From Haladaptatus paucihalophilus DX253 (GTDB lineage Archaea; Halobacteriota; Halobacteria; Halobacteriales; Haladaptataceae), in NCBI RefSeq assembly GCF_000376445.1, contig NZ_AQXI01000001.1, positions 124,001 to 188,000 of the forward strand: a stretch of 64,000 nucleotides of DNA. The letters are read 5' to 3'. The notes under the pieces are model-generated. The model saw only the letters and a program-made list of their open reading frames with translations, did not search any database and had not been told where the DNA came from. The position numbers and the translations under genes were made by a program. Positions 24,305-34,358 of the stretch are shown piece after piece (position 1 is the first letter of the stretch; every line of letters starts with the position of its first letter).

Positions 24305-25141
24305 ATGCTTCCCGCCCTCCAATTTCATTCCCTCCCGCTCGGGACGCAGTTTACCCTCCTCGTCGCTGTACCGAGCGTTCTCGTGATGTTCGTCGGCAAG
24401 CAGGTGTTCTTGCCGGAGGAACGACTCACGACCCTCCTCCGAGACTTCCTCAAGACCGACTGGAAATACCTCGGCGTCGCGTGGGTCGTCACACAGGCCG
24501 TCAACAGCGTCGCGCTCCACTTCCACGTGGGGCGGACCTTCACCGGGTTCGTCTACGCCATCGAAGGCGCGACCGTCGCCACGTTCCAAACCGTGGCCTC
24601 GCAACCGCTCACACTCGCGTTTACCGCCGTGTACCTCGTGGGCTTCCCGTTCGCCGTGCTGTTCACGTACTTCAAACTGAAGGCCCACGACGAGGAAGAG
24701 GCACACCGCTACGCGCTGGCGTACGTCATCCTCGTCACGCTGGCGGTTCCGTTCTTCGTCCTCTTCCCGGTGAAGGTGTCGTCGCTGTATCTGACCTCGG
24801 TACAACCGCTGATGTACCAACTCAGCCCCGCCATCCAGTACGGTATCTTCTCGACGGATACGCTGGTGAAGGCATTCCCCAGCCTCCACACCGGCCTGTC
24901 GGTACTCGCGGCGCTCTATGCTCGAAAAGCCGATACAGCGTACGCCTACACGATGGCCTTCCTCTCGACGGCCATCGTCGTGTCCACGCTCTATCTGGGC
25001 GTCCACTGGTTGACCGACGCGGCCTTCGCCCTCGTCCTCGTCGCCTGTGCGTACACGCTTTCGCGCCAGTTCAGCGAACCGCGCTGGTCGGTCGTCTCGC
25101 GCGAGGCGGTTGCGGCAGTTCGCCGCACGACCAACCGATAG
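24305..25141 (+). CDS. PAP2-superfamily membrane phosphatase
   Basis: 278 residues, about six membrane segments. The phosphatase motifs are partly visible as PSLHTGLSVLAAL (motif with catalytic His) and LYLGVHWLTDAAFALVL (second His). It likely dephosphorylates a lipid or acts as an inositol-phosphate transferase-type lipid enzyme, as annotated for related haloarchaeal proteins. Preceded by TCTTTATATTC at 24271-24281, a TATA box about 28 bases before the ATG. Confidence 0.82.
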   Translation: MLPALQFHSLPLGTQFTLLVAVPSVLVMFVGKQVFLPEERLTTLLRDFLKTDWKYLGVAWVVTQAVNSVALHFHVGRTFTGFVYAIEGATVATFQTVASQPLTLAFTAVYLVGFPFAVLFTYFKLKAHDEEEAHRYALAYVILVTLAVPFFVLFPVKVSSLYLTSVQPLMYQLSPAIQYGIFSTDTLVKAFPSLHTGLSVLAALYARKADTAYAYTMAFLSTAIVVSTLYLGVHWLTDAAFALVLVACAYTLSRQFSEPRWSVVSREAVAAVRRTTNR

Positions 25142-25158
25142 CGTCGCGCCGCGCGACG
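25142..25158 (+). other. Perfect hairpin directly after the PAP2 stop
   Basis: CGTCGCG-CCG-CGCGACG forms a 7-base-pair stem with a 3-base loop immediately after the stop codon, in the 128-base convergent gap before the potA-like stop. It may stabilise the 3' end; no T run follows, so a terminator function is not evident. Confidence 0.4.
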
Positions 25159-25269
25159 GGCCACGACCGCTGTTAGGCTGTCGCTCGTTCATCCAGCCGT
25201 GCGGTTGATGTAACTCGTCGCCGAGCGACGCGATTCGACGCCAAACGCGCTGAATAGAAACGAGAGCGA

Positions 25270-26334
25270 CTACGCCTCGAAGACGACCGGCGCGCCGTCC
25301 CGAACGTCGAACGCCGCGCGTTCACCGCGCGAGACCGGCGATTCGCGGCCCTGCATCACGACGCGAACGTCCGACAGGGATTCCGAGTCGGGTTCGACGA
25401 TGTAGTTCGTCTGATCACCTTGGAAGTAGCGCTCGACGATTCGTCCCTTGACGGGTCCGTTACCGTCCGTGAGGACGAACTCCTCGGGTCGAATCGAGAC
25501 GGTAACGGGACCGTCGCGGACGCTTTCCTCGGCGACGAACGAGAAATCCCGGTCGATATCGACCGTCGTCGCGCCGTTCTGGGTTCGCGCCTCCCCGTCG
25601 AAGAGGTTGGTGTCGCCGATGAAGTCGGCGACGAAGGGGCTGGCGGGGTTGCGATAGATGTCCTCGGGCTTGCCGACCTGTTCGATGGTGCCGTCGTTCA
25701 TCACGGCCATCCGGTCGGAGAGCGTCATGGCGACCTCCTGGTCGTGGGTGACGTAGAAAAAGGAGCCTTGCGTCTTCTCGTGAATTTTCCTGAGTTCGAC
25801 CTGCATCTGCTTGCGGAGTTTCCGGTCGAGGCTCGACAGCGGTTCGTCGAACAGGAGGACGCTGGGTTCGTTGACGAGGGCACGGGCGAGGGCGACCCGC
25901 TGTTGCTGGCCGCCGGACAACTCGTCGGGACGGCGGTCCTCGTAGCCGCCCAGATTCACGAGTTCGAGGTAGTCGCTCACTTTCCGTTCCCGCGTCGTCG
26001 AATCGATGCCCGCCTTCTTCAGACCGTAGGCCACGTTCTCCCCGACGCTCATGTGGGGGAACAGCGAGAGGTGCTGGAAGACGAGGTTGGTGTCCCGAGC
26101 GTTGGGGGGGACGCCGGTCATGTCCTCGCCGTTGAGCGAGACGCGTCCTTGCGTCGGCGTCTCGAAGCCGCTTATCATGCGGAGCGTGGTCGTCTTGCCG
26201 CACCCGGACGGACCGACGAGCGAGAAGAACTCCCCGCGCCGGATGGTGAAATCGATGCTCTCGACCGCCGTCACCTCGTCGTACTCCTTTCTGACCGCCT
26301 GCAGATCGATGAGGACATCGTTATCATCTACCAT
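25270..26334 (-). CDS. potA: Polyamine-type ABC transporter ATP-binding protein
   Basis: 354 residues. Walker A SLVGPSGCGKTTTLRMI (about residue 40), Q-loop, signature LSGGQQQRVALARAL, Walker B LLFDEPLSSLD, switch His FYVTHDQEVAM, and a C-terminal TOBE-like regulatory region (from about residue 240). Energises import with the divergent binding protein and two permeases. Substrate by homology spermidine/putrescine, but other small cations or oligoamines are possible. The ATPase being encoded on the opposite strand from its partners, separated by 135 bases, suggests shared control. Confidence 0.88.
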   Translation of the reverse strand: MVDDNDVLIDLQAVRKEYDEVTAVESIDFTIRRGEFFSLVGPSGCGKTTTLRMISGFETPTQGRVSLNGEDMTGVPPNARDTNLVFQHLSLFPHMSVGENVAYGLKKAGIDSTTRERKVSDYLELVNLGGYEDRRPDELSGGQQQRVALARALVNEPSVLLFDEPLSSLDRKLRKQMQVELRKIHEKTQGSFFYVTHDQEVAMTLSDRMAVMNDGTIEQVGKPEDIYRNPASPFVADFIGDTNLFDGEARTQNGATTVDIDRDFSFVAEESVRDGPVTVSIRPEEFVLTDGNGPVKGRIVERYFQGDQTNYIVEPDSESLSDVRVVMQGRESPVSRGERAAFDVRDGAPVVFEA

Positions 26335-26398
26335 GTGCTACCCACTATCAGCACTTGGTATAAACCTACTGGGGAAATTTAGGTAATTACTTCAGTAG

Positions 26399-26445
26399 TA
26401 TTAATTATTAATTGCCGAGTAACGGTTATGTGCCGAAGAATTAAT
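26399..26445. promoter_or_regulatory. AT-rich divergent promoter region of the polyamine transporter
   Basis: ATTAAT occurs at 26400-26405, 26407-26412 and 26440-26445, and TGCCGA at 26413-26418 and 26431-26436, in the 135-base gap between the ATPase and the binding-protein genes. A TATA-like TATAAACC also lies near 26360, toward the ATPase. Likely contains both promoters and possibly an operator. Confidence 0.45.
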
Positions 26446-26469
26446 ATCATGTGAATCCGTGACTTTCTC

Positions 26470-27639
26470 ATGAGTATGGATGACAAAGACATGGGTGGAG
26501 AAAACATGACGAATAGTAGCACGGGGAGCGGTCGTCGAACGTTCCTGAAGGCCGCGGGAACGGCGGGTGCGGTCGGAATTACCGGTCTCTCGGGATGTCT
26601 CTTCAGCGGCGGTGGCGGAAGCGGCGGCGGTAACACCATCAACATCCTCACGTGGGAGGAGTACGCGGACCTGAAAAAGGAGATAGAGGACCGCTTGGAC
26701 GTGACCGTCAAATTCACCAAATCTACGTCCTCTTCGAACATGTTCACCGGGTGGAAGTCCGGGAAGGACGAACAGTTCGACATCGCGGTTCCGAACAACA
26801 ACTACGTCCCGAAGATGATGGACGCGGGACTCGTGGAACCGGTGCCCGACGACATCGTGACAAACAAGTCCGACATCTACGACACGTTCAAAGGGTTCAG
26901 CGAGAACCAGTTCACGAAGGACGGCGAGCAGTACGGCGTTCCCATCCGATTCGGCTGGTACGGCTACTCCTACGACTCGCGCAAGATTCCCGAGGACCAC
27001 GAACAGAGCTACGACGTGCTGTTCAGTGACGAGTACAAGGGGACCGACCTGAACGGGAAGGTCGTCATGTACGACAACCACTTCAAGGCGATGAGCGCGA
27101 CGGCGCTGTACCTCGGGTACAAGAAGGCCTTCGAAGGCAACAAAGTGACCCTCTCGGAAAAGCAGATACAGAAGGTCAAAAAGACCCTCATCGAGCAGAA
27201 GCCGAAGCTGCAGGGGTACATCGCGGCCGACCCGACGTACATCAAATCGTTCAAGCAGGGCAACTTCCTGGTCGGCCAATCCGGCCGCAACGAAATCGTC
27301 GAGATGTGGTCGAACGGCACCGAGTGGCCGAAGATGGCGACGCCGAAGGAGGGGTCGCTCGCGTGGTTCGAGTCCGCCGTCGTCTCGAAGAAGTCCGAGA
27401 ACAAGGACCTCGCGTGGAAGGTGATAAACGAGTTCATCGCGCCGAAACTCGGTGCCGACCTCGCCAAGGCGGGCTACTCGCCGAGCTGTAACCCGAAGAC
27501 GCAGGAACACCTCTCGAAGGAACAGAACGACATGTTCGGGTCCATCAAGCCGTCACGCTTGGAGGACTTCATCCCGTTCAAGGCCGTCGAGAACGAGGAC
27601 GCGTGGCAGAACGCGTGGGACGAAGTGAAAACGGCATAA
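26470..27639 (+). CDS. potD: Polyamine-type ABC transporter substrate-binding lipoprotein
   Basis: 389 residues. Twin-arginine signal (GSGRRTFLKAAG), hydrophobic stretch and lipobox TGLSGC, then a Gly/Ser linker and a type-2 periplasmic-binding fold beginning INILTWEEYADLKKE, close to PotD. It captures the substrate outside the cell. Alternative starts exist within the first 15 residues. The two permeases follow directly, the first only nine bases after its stop. Confidence 0.85.
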   Translation: MSMDDKDMGGENMTNSSTGSGRRTFLKAAGTAGAVGITGLSGCLFSGGGGSGGGNTINILTWEEYADLKKEIEDRLDVTVKFTKSTSSSNMFTGWKSGKDEQFDIAVPNNNYVPKMMDAGLVEPVPDDIVTNKSDIYDTFKGFSENQFTKDGEQYGVPIRFGWYGYSYDSRKIPEDHEQSYDVLFSDEYKGTDLNGKVVMYDNHFKAMSATALYLGYKKAFEGNKVTLSEKQIQKVKKTLIEQKPKLQGYIAADPTYIKSFKQGNFLVGQSGRNEIVEMWSNGTEWPKMATPKEGSLAWFESAVVSKKSENKDLAWKVINEFIAPKLGADLAKAGYSPSCNPKTQEHLSKEQNDMFGSIKPSRLEDFIPFKAVENEDAWQNAWDEVKTA

Positions 27640-27648
27640 CCACCCACA

Positions 27649-28572
27649 ATGTCTTCCGATACTTCAGGGTCCAAACGCCAAGCAGTCATCAGTGCCTTCG
27701 CCTCGCGGAAGCGAACGCTCGGCTTCACGCTCAGTCCCAGCCTACTCTGGCTGTTGCTCCTGTTGATGGCGCCGCTGACGTTCATGGTGGTCATCAGCTT
27801 CATGAGCATCAACGACGCCTACGAAATCGTCTGGCAGCCGACGATGGCCAACTACTCGGGGCTGTTCACGGGGAGCGGGCCGTTCTGGGAGACGCCGTTT
27901 TTCCACTCGCTCATGCTCTCGTACGCGATTGCGGGCATCACCACTATCCTCTGTCTGGTGATGGCGTTCCCGCTCGCGTACTTCCTCGCCCGTCGCGGCG
28001 GCCGAACGTTCAAGGTAATCATCTTCCTCGTGCTGTTGCCGTTCTTCACGATGTACCTCGTACGTGCGTACTCGTGGTACCTCATGTTCGGTCCGAGCGG
28101 CGTCATCAACCGAACGCTGCTGAAAACCGGCATCGTGAACGGTCCCATCGGGCTGTTCAACTACGGCATCCCGGCCATCGTGGTCGGTCTGGTGCACGCC
28201 TACTTCCCGTACATGCTCCTCTCGCTGTACGCGAGCATGGAGGGGCTGGACTTCTCGCTCGTCGAGGCGGCGCGCGATTTAGGGGCGTCCCGGACGGGAA
28301 CGCTTCGTGACGTCATTCTGCCGCTGACCTTGCCGGGAATCATCAGCGGAAGCCTGTTCGTGTTCGTCCCCGCGCTCGGCGCGTTCATCACGCCGCGGTT
28401 CCTCGGGCAGGGGAGGGTGTTGATGGTCGGGCAACTCATCGAGGGACGAATCACGGGACAGTACGCCATCGACTACGGAAGCGCGGCGTCGATGTTCATC
28501 GTCGTCTCCATCGTGGTCGCCTTCGCGCTCGCGTTCCGCTACGTCAGCATCGAAGAGTTGGGAGGTGTCTGA
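27649..28572 (+). CDS. potB: Polyamine-type ABC transporter permease 1
   Basis: 307 residues with six membrane segments. Binding-protein-dependent transport EAA loop visible as LVEAARDLGASRTGTLRDVI, followed by LPLTLPGIISG. It forms the channel with the next gene product. It begins nine bases after the binding protein stop and overlaps or touches the start of the second permease, marking one operon. Confidence 0.87.
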   Translation: MSSDTSGSKRQAVISAFASRKRTLGFTLSPSLLWLLLLLMAPLTFMVVISFMSINDAYEIVWQPTMANYSGLFTGSGPFWETPFFHSLMLSYAIAGITTILCLVMAFPLAYFLARRGGRTFKVIIFLVLLPFFTMYLVRAYSWYLMFGPSGVINRTLLKTGIVNGPIGLFNYGIPAIVVGLVHAYFPYMLLSLYASMEGLDFSLVEAARDLGASRTGTLRDVILPLTLPGIISGSLFVFVPALGAFITPRFLGQGRVLMVGQLIEGRITGQYAIDYGSAASMFIVVSIVVAFALAFRYVSIEELGGV

Positions 28573-28573
28573 G

Positions 28574-29461
28574 ATGGCTGCCGAAACCGGAACCACGACG
28601 GAGCGAGCCGACGAGTCGAGTGAATCGCCGACGTTCGGACACGAGCGGAGACAGCGACTGCTCCGCCGCGGCCTGTACGTCATCGTGGGACTGCTGTTGG
28701 TGTTCCTGTGGATACCGCTGGTCGCCATGATGTTCCTCTCGTTCGCCGTCAACTCCAGCACGTTCTTCCCGTTCCAAGGGTTCACGTTCGCCCACTACAC
28801 GGCGACGTTCGCCGACGGGTCGCTGATGACCGCGCTGTTGAACAGCGTCCAAGTGGCGACGTTCTCGGCGCTGATAGCGACGGTTCTCGGCGTGCTGGCG
28901 AGCTTCGCCCTCGTCCGCTACGACTTCCCGCTCAAGGAGCTGTACCGGACGTTCGGCATCCTCCCGATGGTCATTCCGGGCGTCGTGTTGGGCATCGCGC
29001 TCATCATCTACTTCCAGACGGTCCTCGGGATGACCATGGGACCCATCACGCTCATCCTCACCCACAGCATCTACGGCTTCCCGTTCGTCCTGTTGATGGT
29101 GACGGCCCGCCTCTACACCTTCGACAGGTCGTTGGAGGACGCGGCGCGCGATTTGGGGGCCGACCCGCTCACGACGTTCTGGGACGTGACGCTCCCCATC
29201 GTCGCCCCCGCCATCGGTGCCGGATTCCTCTTCGCGTGGATTCGGTCGTTCGAGGACTTCATCCGGGCGCACTTCGTCGGCGGCACGATGAACGTCATAA
29301 CCGTGTCGATGTACTCGATGATAAAGTACGGAACCGCGCCGAAGATGAACGCCATCTCGACGTTCATCGTCTTCGTCATCGCCGTCGCGCTGGCGGTGGC
29401 GATGAACGTCGGCAACGTCACCGGCTACGTGGCCGGGACGGGCGGCGGAGAAGAAGAGTAG
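28574..29461 (+). CDS. potC: Polyamine-type ABC transporter permease 2
   Basis: 295 residues, six membrane segments, EAA loop LEDAARDLGADPLTTFWDVT. Partner of the preceding permease. The start is chosen as ATG 28574 because GGAGGTG at 28561-28567 is a Shine-Dalgarno site about eight bases before it; a GTG at 28565 lies in the same frame but inside that site. The last residues are Gly-Glu rich. Convergent with gatE. Confidence 0.87.
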   Translation: MAAETGTTTERADESSESPTFGHERRQRLLRRGLYVIVGLLLVFLWIPLVAMMFLSFAVNSSTFFPFQGFTFAHYTATFADGSLMTALLNSVQVATFSALIATVLGVLASFALVRYDFPLKELYRTFGILPMVIPGVVLGIALIIYFQTVLGMTMGPITLILTHSIYGFPFVLLMVTARLYTFDRSLEDAARDLGADPLTTFWDVTLPIVAPAIGAGFLFAWIRSFEDFIRAHFVGGTMNVITVSMYSMIKYGTAPKMNAISTFIVFVIAVALAVAMNVGNVTGYVAGTGGGEEE

Positions 29462-29477
29462 CGAGCTGATTTCTTTT

Positions 29478-31346
29478 CTAGGCGCGCTTTTGGATTTCCT
29501 CGCGCAGAAGCTGACTCACGAGGTCGCCGTCCGCCTTCCCGCGAAGGCTTCCCATGCATTCACCCATCAGCCCGGAGAAGGCACCCATTCCCTCCTCTTC
29601 GACCTGTTCTTCGTTGCGCTCGACGACTTCGACCACCGCTTCTCGAACCTCCTCGTCGTCCACGCCGGAGAGCCCCGCTTCTTCGACGGCCTCTTCCGCC
29701 GTCAGTTCGGGGTTCTCCGCCAGCAGCGTCATCACGTCGTTGACGCCTTCCTTCGCCAACTCGCCGTCGGTGACGAGCGCGATGACGGCGAGGAAGTGCT
29801 CGTCGTCGAGATTTTCGACCGGCACGTCGTCGCGCCGGAGTTCCGTCACCGTGCTCTCGACCAGTCCGGCGACGAACGTCGGGTCAGCACCGGTTTCGAC
29901 CGCCCGCTCGAACAGCGGCATCCGGCGGCCGTAGGCGACCTGTTCGGCGAGTCCCGCGCCGAGCGAGAACTCGGACTGGTAGCGTTCGACCTTCTCGGTG
30001 AGCAGTTCGGGCGTCTCGACCTCCGTCGGGTCCAAATCGACCGGCGGAACGTCGGTTTCGGGGTACATCCGCGCCGCGCCGGGGAGCGGACGGAGGTAGC
30101 CCGAGGTGCCGTCCTCGTTCGCGCCGCGGGTCTCCTCGGGGACTGCTTCGATGGCGACTGCCGCGCGCTCCGCGGCGGCCTCGATGGCCCCGTCAGCGAC
30201 CTCGGGGCTGGCGGCGACGATGGCGACTGCATCCTCCTCGCCCGCGTCCACCGCGTCTCGGAGCGCATCGACTTCCTCCTCCGTGACGCCGTAGGCGGGC
30301 AGTTCGTCGGTGTGGAAGATGCCACCCGCGCCGTGGCGCTTGGCGTGGTCAGACAGTTCCGTGCCGAGGCGTCGGTCGGGCTGAATCTCCCGGCCGACGA
30401 GGCCGTCGAAGCCGAAGAGGGGAACCGCGGTGACTTTCCCACCGCTGTCGAGCGCGCCCTCGATGACGCCGCTTTCCGTCCCCTCGAACACGTCCGTCAC
30501 GTCTTGTACCTCGCCGACCTCGGCGTCGCGCGACTGGAGTTCGTCGCGGATGTCGAGGAGTTCGACCTGTCGGCCGACCTCCAACCGAACGAGGTCGTCG
30601 ATGTCGTCCAGACTCTGGACACCCTTCATCTCCACGCGTGCGCCGTCCTCGATGGAGACGTTCACGTCCTGGCGGATAGTCCCGAGACCGCGTTTGACGT
30701 GGCCGGTCGAGCGGAGGAGCATACCGATGCGTTCTGCGGCCTCACGAGCCTGTTCGGGCGAACTGATGTCAGGGCTGGTGCCGATTTCGACCAGCGGGAT
30801 TCCGAGGCGGTCGAGGCTGAAGGTAACGCCGTCCTCGCGCTCCTCGACGCGCTGGGCGCTCTCCTCTTCGAGCATCAGGTCCTCGACGCCGACCGGACCG
30901 TCGCTGGTCTGGATTTCGCCGCCGGTTGCGACGAGCGTGGACCGCTGGAATCCCGAGGTGTTCGACCCGTCAACGACGATTTTTCGCATGATGTGCGCTT
31001 GGTCCACCACGTCCATGTCGAGCAGTTGGGCGATTTCGAGGACGACCTGCTGGGCTTCCCCGTCCAGTCGGTGTGGCGGTTCGTCGTCGGCCTCCACGAG
31101 ACAAGTGGAGTCGTAGCCGAGATATTCGAATTCGCGGTCGATTTGGCTCTCTTCGAGGGCCGCTTCGTCTATCTCGCCGAGTTCGCTCCGCGTCGGATGG
31201 AGATAGCGGGTGAACGTTCGGGACGACTCCTCGGGGTCGCGTAGTTCGGTCGGACAGCCACAGAACAACTTCGTCTCGGTGTCGAGTTGCTGGTGTATCT
31301 CCAGCCCCGCCACGAGACCGAGGTTCTCGTAGTCGTACTCACTCAT
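29478..31346 (-). CDS. gatE: Glutamyl-tRNA(Gln) amidotransferase subunit E
   Basis: 622 residues. The archaeal GatDE complex converts Glu-tRNA(Gln) to Gln-tRNA(Gln). Start LGLVAGLEIHQQLDTETKLFCGCPTEL is the GatB/E cradle signature; DRLGIPLVEIGTSPDISSPEQA is conserved; the region from about residue 270 to 400 holds the GAD insertion seen in GatE but not GatB; the C-terminal YqeY-like tail ends GECMGSLRGKADGDLVSQLL. GatD is not in the window. TTTTTTA at about 31373 upstream serves as a promoter. Confidence 0.95.
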   Translation of the reverse strand: MSEYDYENLGLVAGLEIHQQLDTETKLFCGCPTELRDPEESSRTFTRYLHPTRSELGEIDEAALEESQIDREFEYLGYDSTCLVEADDEPPHRLDGEAQQVVLEIAQLLDMDVVDQAHIMRKIVVDGSNTSGFQRSTLVATGGEIQTSDGPVGVEDLMLEEESAQRVEEREDGVTFSLDRLGIPLVEIGTSPDISSPEQAREAAERIGMLLRSTGHVKRGLGTIRQDVNVSIEDGARVEMKGVQSLDDIDDLVRLEVGRQVELLDIRDELQSRDAEVGEVQDVTDVFEGTESGVIEGALDSGGKVTAVPLFGFDGLVGREIQPDRRLGTELSDHAKRHGAGGIFHTDELPAYGVTEEEVDALRDAVDAGEEDAVAIVAASPEVADGAIEAAAERAAVAIEAVPEETRGANEDGTSGYLRPLPGAARMYPETDVPPVDLDPTEVETPELLTEKVERYQSEFSLGAGLAEQVAYGRRMPLFERAVETGADPTFVAGLVESTVTELRRDDVPVENLDDEHFLAVIALVTDGELAKEGVNDVMTLLAENPELTAEEAVEEAGLSGVDDEEVREAVVEVVERNEEQVEEEGMGAFSGLMGECMGSLRGKADGDLVSQLLREEIQKRA

Positions 31347-31594
31347 TGGTCGGACATGAGATGTGGAGGGGTAAAAAACCGACCAGTTCGGGCGAGTCTG
31401 TCCATTCGAACCGTCGACAAGAGGTCCGAAACGTGGGGCCGTGACCGGGCGCGGACGTACCGCGGAACCGTCGGGTCACGGTTCGCGCACGCCACCGACG
31501 AGCGAGAGGGACGACCGCATAAATGACACGCAAATGCTTACTCATTCGTGAATTTCTTCGAAGATATGAATTCGATATCGGCATGCTCCCCATA

Positions 31595-31605
31595 GATATA
31601 AAAAT
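31595..31605 (+). promoter_or_regulatory. TATA box of the REC-PAS gene
   Basis: GATATAAAAAT centred about 27 bases before the ATG at 31627, a clear leaderless promoter. The 280-base gap from gatE to here contains no other recognised gene. Confidence 0.6.
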
Positions 31606-31626
31606 GATACGAACAGTAAACCGGAT

Positions 31627-32808
31627 ATGAACGATTTCCTCGCGTCGAGGAATCCAACAGCGGACGCGCCGATTCGTATCCTCCACGTCGATGACGACCC
31701 GGCACGGTTGCGCCTCTCCGACCCGTTGCTGTCCGAACACATCTCCGATATCGCCGTTTACACCGAAACGGCACCCACGAAAGCCATCGACCGTCTCGAT
31801 TCCCTCACGGTGGATTGTATCGTCAGCGATTTCGACATGGGGTCGATGGACGGACTCGAATTCTTGGAAGCGGTTCGTGAGCGCTCGCCCGAACTGCCGT
31901 TCATCCTCTTCACCGGCAAAGGGAGCGAAGAGATAGCCAGCGAAGCCATCTCCGCGGGCGTCACCGACTACCTCCAGAAGGGCGGCCCCGACAGATACGC
32001 GGTGCTGGCGAACCGCATCGAAAACGTCGTCAGCCGCCATCGCGCCGAACGAGCGACGGACGCGTACCGACGGCACATGAACGCCGTCTACGACCGGGTG
32101 ACGGACGCGTTTTTAGCGTTGGACGCCGACTGGCGGTTCACGTTCGTCAACGCGCGCGGCGAGGAACTGCTCGACCGTCCCGAGGCGGACCTCCTCGGAA
32201 ACGTCGTCTGGGAGGAGTTCCCCGAATCGGTCAACTCGACGTTCGAATCGGAGTACCGACGGGCGATGGAGCGACAGGAACCGACCACGTTCGAAGCCTA
32301 CTTCGAACCCCTCGAAACCCTGTTCGAAGTCCACGCCTACCCCTCGACGGAAGGGTTGTCGGTGTACTTCCGCGACGTCACCGACGAAACCCGGATTCGG
32401 AAGGAACACCGCCGCGAGCGGGAGCTGCTCGAACGCGTGTTCGAAACGAGTCCCGTCGGCATCATCATCCTCGACACGGACGGTGAGATAGAGCGGGTCA
32501 ACGAGCGGATGGCCGAAATGCTGGCACTTCCGAAGGAGCGAATCACGAACAGGAATTACGACTCCTCGGAGTGGACGGTGACTGACGAGGACGGGACACC
32601 CATCGGAGAGAACGGCCACCCGTTGACGACGATTTTCGAGGACGAAACGACGCTTCGTGGCGTGCGGACGCGATACCGGACCCCGGACGGGGAGTGGCGT
32701 CACTTCTCCGTGAACGGGGCACCCGTCCACGCCGAGGACGGCACCGTGGAACGAATCGTCTTCATCGTCGAGGACGTGACCGACTCGGAAATCGACCCGG
32801 CGTGTTGA
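31627..32808 (+). CDS. Response-regulator receiver protein with two PAS domains, no output domain
   Basis: 393 residues. Residues about 15-135 form a receiver: acidic pocket VDDDP (21-25), presumed phospho-acceptor D68 in CIVSDFDMGSMDGLEFL, and conserved Thr/Lys in FTGKGSEE (K98). Then two PAS domains (about 145-250 and 270-390) with typical WRFTFVNARGEEL and GIIILDTDGEIERVNERM. It stops straight after the second PAS: no HisKA/HATPase kinase or DNA-binding domain. Such orphan sensor-relay proteins are common in haloarchaea; the partner kinase is elsewhere. Possibly a truncated hybrid kinase. Confidence 0.85.
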   Translation: MNDFLASRNPTADAPIRILHVDDDPARLRLSDPLLSEHISDIAVYTETAPTKAIDRLDSLTVDCIVSDFDMGSMDGLEFLEAVRERSPELPFILFTGKGSEEIASEAISAGVTDYLQKGGPDRYAVLANRIENVVSRHRAERATDAYRRHMNAVYDRVTDAFLALDADWRFTFVNARGEELLDRPEADLLGNVVWEEFPESVNSTFESEYRRAMERQEPTTFEAYFEPLETLFEVHAYPSTEGLSVYFRDVTDETRIRKEHRRERELLERVFETSPVGIIILDTDGEIERVNERMAEMLALPKERITNRNYDSSEWTVTDEDGTPIGENGHPLTTIFEDETTLRGVRTRYRTPDGEWRHFSVNGAPVHAEDGTVERIVFIVEDVTDSEIDPAC

Positions 32809-32840
32809 CGACCCGATGGCCGACCGTGGAGACGCGGAAA

Positions 32841-34358
32841 TCAGTCGTTTTCGGAGTCCGTCGGTTGGTCTGACACCGCTTCCGCCCGTTTTCGTCCGCC
32901 CTCTCGACCGCGTTCGGTCCGCCTGCGTTTCACCGCTCGGCCGAGACGACGGGCCACCAGTTCACGGAGTTCGGCCGCGTCGTCGGCGTCCACGTCGGCG
33001 GCGTGTGAGTCCTTGCTTCGAAAGCCGATGGAACTCGCGGTGTCCACGACGACCGTCGCCAACGACCACCGTCGCTGGAAGAGCGTTTCGCGCTGGATAA
33101 CCGTCTGCACCCGATAGTAGGGCACGATGCGCGTCGTCCGTCGCCAAAATCCGTTTCGCGTCACGACGTGTTCGTCGCCGACGTGATAGCCGCGATGTTT
33201 CCACTGATACAGTCCGGCGACCGGTGCGAGAAGCAGGAGGGCGAGCGGCGCGTACCAGAAATCGACGAAGCCGGTGAATCGGTCGATACCGTAGGCGACG
33301 CCGGTCAGGAGCGCGGCCGCGATGGCGTAGCGGACGGTGTAACGCCGTCGCGCCCGCTTCGGCGGGCGCTGGAACGTCGGGTCCTCGAACGATTCGAGCG
33401 AGTGGGCGAGCGAGCGGACGCGGCTTCGGACCGCGAGGGGAATCGCCGCCTCGGACCCGCCGGAGGCGGAGGGTCCCTGTCCGGGTGCGTAGCCCGCCGT
33501 TTCGACGGAGAGCGCCGCGTAACCGGCCAATCGCATGACGGGGTTTTCCCGGACCGTGAGCGTCTGTATCTTGTCTATCGGGATGCTCCCGTCGTAGCGC
33601 TGGAGCAATCCCCGTTCGTAGCGGAGTTCGTCGCCGACGCGTGTCAGCCGAAAGCCGTAGTGGCGCGCGAACGTTATCATCCCGCTGCTCACCCACAGGA
33701 TGAGCGCGGAGAACACTATCTGGGCGAGACCGACGAGGAACGTCACGCTGGCGAGGTCCACCGTGCTCGTGACGAACGGGACGATGAGAAACACCAATCC
33801 GACGGCGCGCGGCTCGATCGAAACGGCCGAGAGCAACAGCAGTTCCTCCGAACTGATCTCGTACAACACTTCCTCGTCGGGACCGTCGGTTTCGTCTTCC
33901 GCCTCCCGACCGGTCGAGATTCCGTTCTTTCGGCGCTGTATCTCGCGTTGGAGTCGTCGCGCCTCCTCGTAGGCGACGTATTCGAGGCTGGCTTCGGTTT
34001 CGCCGCCGCCCGCGGTTTCCAGTCCGAGCGAGGCGATTCCGGCGATTCGCTGGACGACGTTCCGGTGGATGTCCACGTTCTGTACTCGTCGGAGCGGAAT
34101 CTCCCGCCGTCGACGCGAGAAGACGCCGGATTCGATGTCGAGCGAGTTGTCCGTGAGTTCGTACTCGAACCGGCGGTGGTAGGCGACTTCCCAGGCCATC
34201 ACGATGAGCAGGACGGCGAGCAGGAGGACCGCGAAGAGTTCGAGATTCAACCACTCTATCGCGCCGATGGCCGCGAATCCGGCGAACAAAACGGTGGAAA
34301 CGACGCGGCCACCGCGGGTGAGCATCCGATAGGGGAGCGAGCGGGGGTGTAACTTCAT
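32841..34358 (-). CDS. Large bacterial-PH-domain membrane protein (YdbT-like)
   Basis: 505 residues. Three bPH2-type repeats: [33 protein letters not shown], then [30 protein letters not shown], then [24 protein letters not shown], each preceded by membrane helices. The C-terminus is Arg/Glu rich. Starts at 34358 and overlaps the end of the 153-residue PH protein by four bases, matching the YdbS/YdbT pairing of Bacillus, implicated in resistance to certain bacteriocins. Function in archaea unknown. Confidence 0.85.
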   Translation of the reverse strand: MKLHPRSLPYRMLTRGGRVVSTVLFAGFAAIGAIEWLNLELFAVLLLAVLLIVMAWEVAYHRRFEYELTDNSLDIESGVFSRRRREIPLRRVQNVDIHRNVVQRIAGIASLGLETAGGGETEASLEYVAYEEARRLQREIQRRKNGISTGREAEDETDGPDEEVLYEISSEELLLLSAVSIEPRAVGLVFLIVPFVTSTVDLASVTFLVGLAQIVFSALILWVSSGMITFARHYGFRLTRVGDELRYERGLLQRYDGSIPIDKIQTLTVRENPVMRLAGYAALSVETAGYAPGQGPSASGGSEAAIPLAVRSRVRSLAHSLESFEDPTFQRPPKRARRRYTVRYAIAAALLTGVAYGIDRFTGFVDFWYAPLALLLLAPVAGLYQWKHRGYHVGDEHVVTRNGFWRRTTRIVPYYRVQTVIQRETLFQRRWSLATVVVDTASSIGFRSKDSHAADVDADDAAELRELVARRLGRAVKRRRTERGREGGRKRAEAVSDQPTDSEND

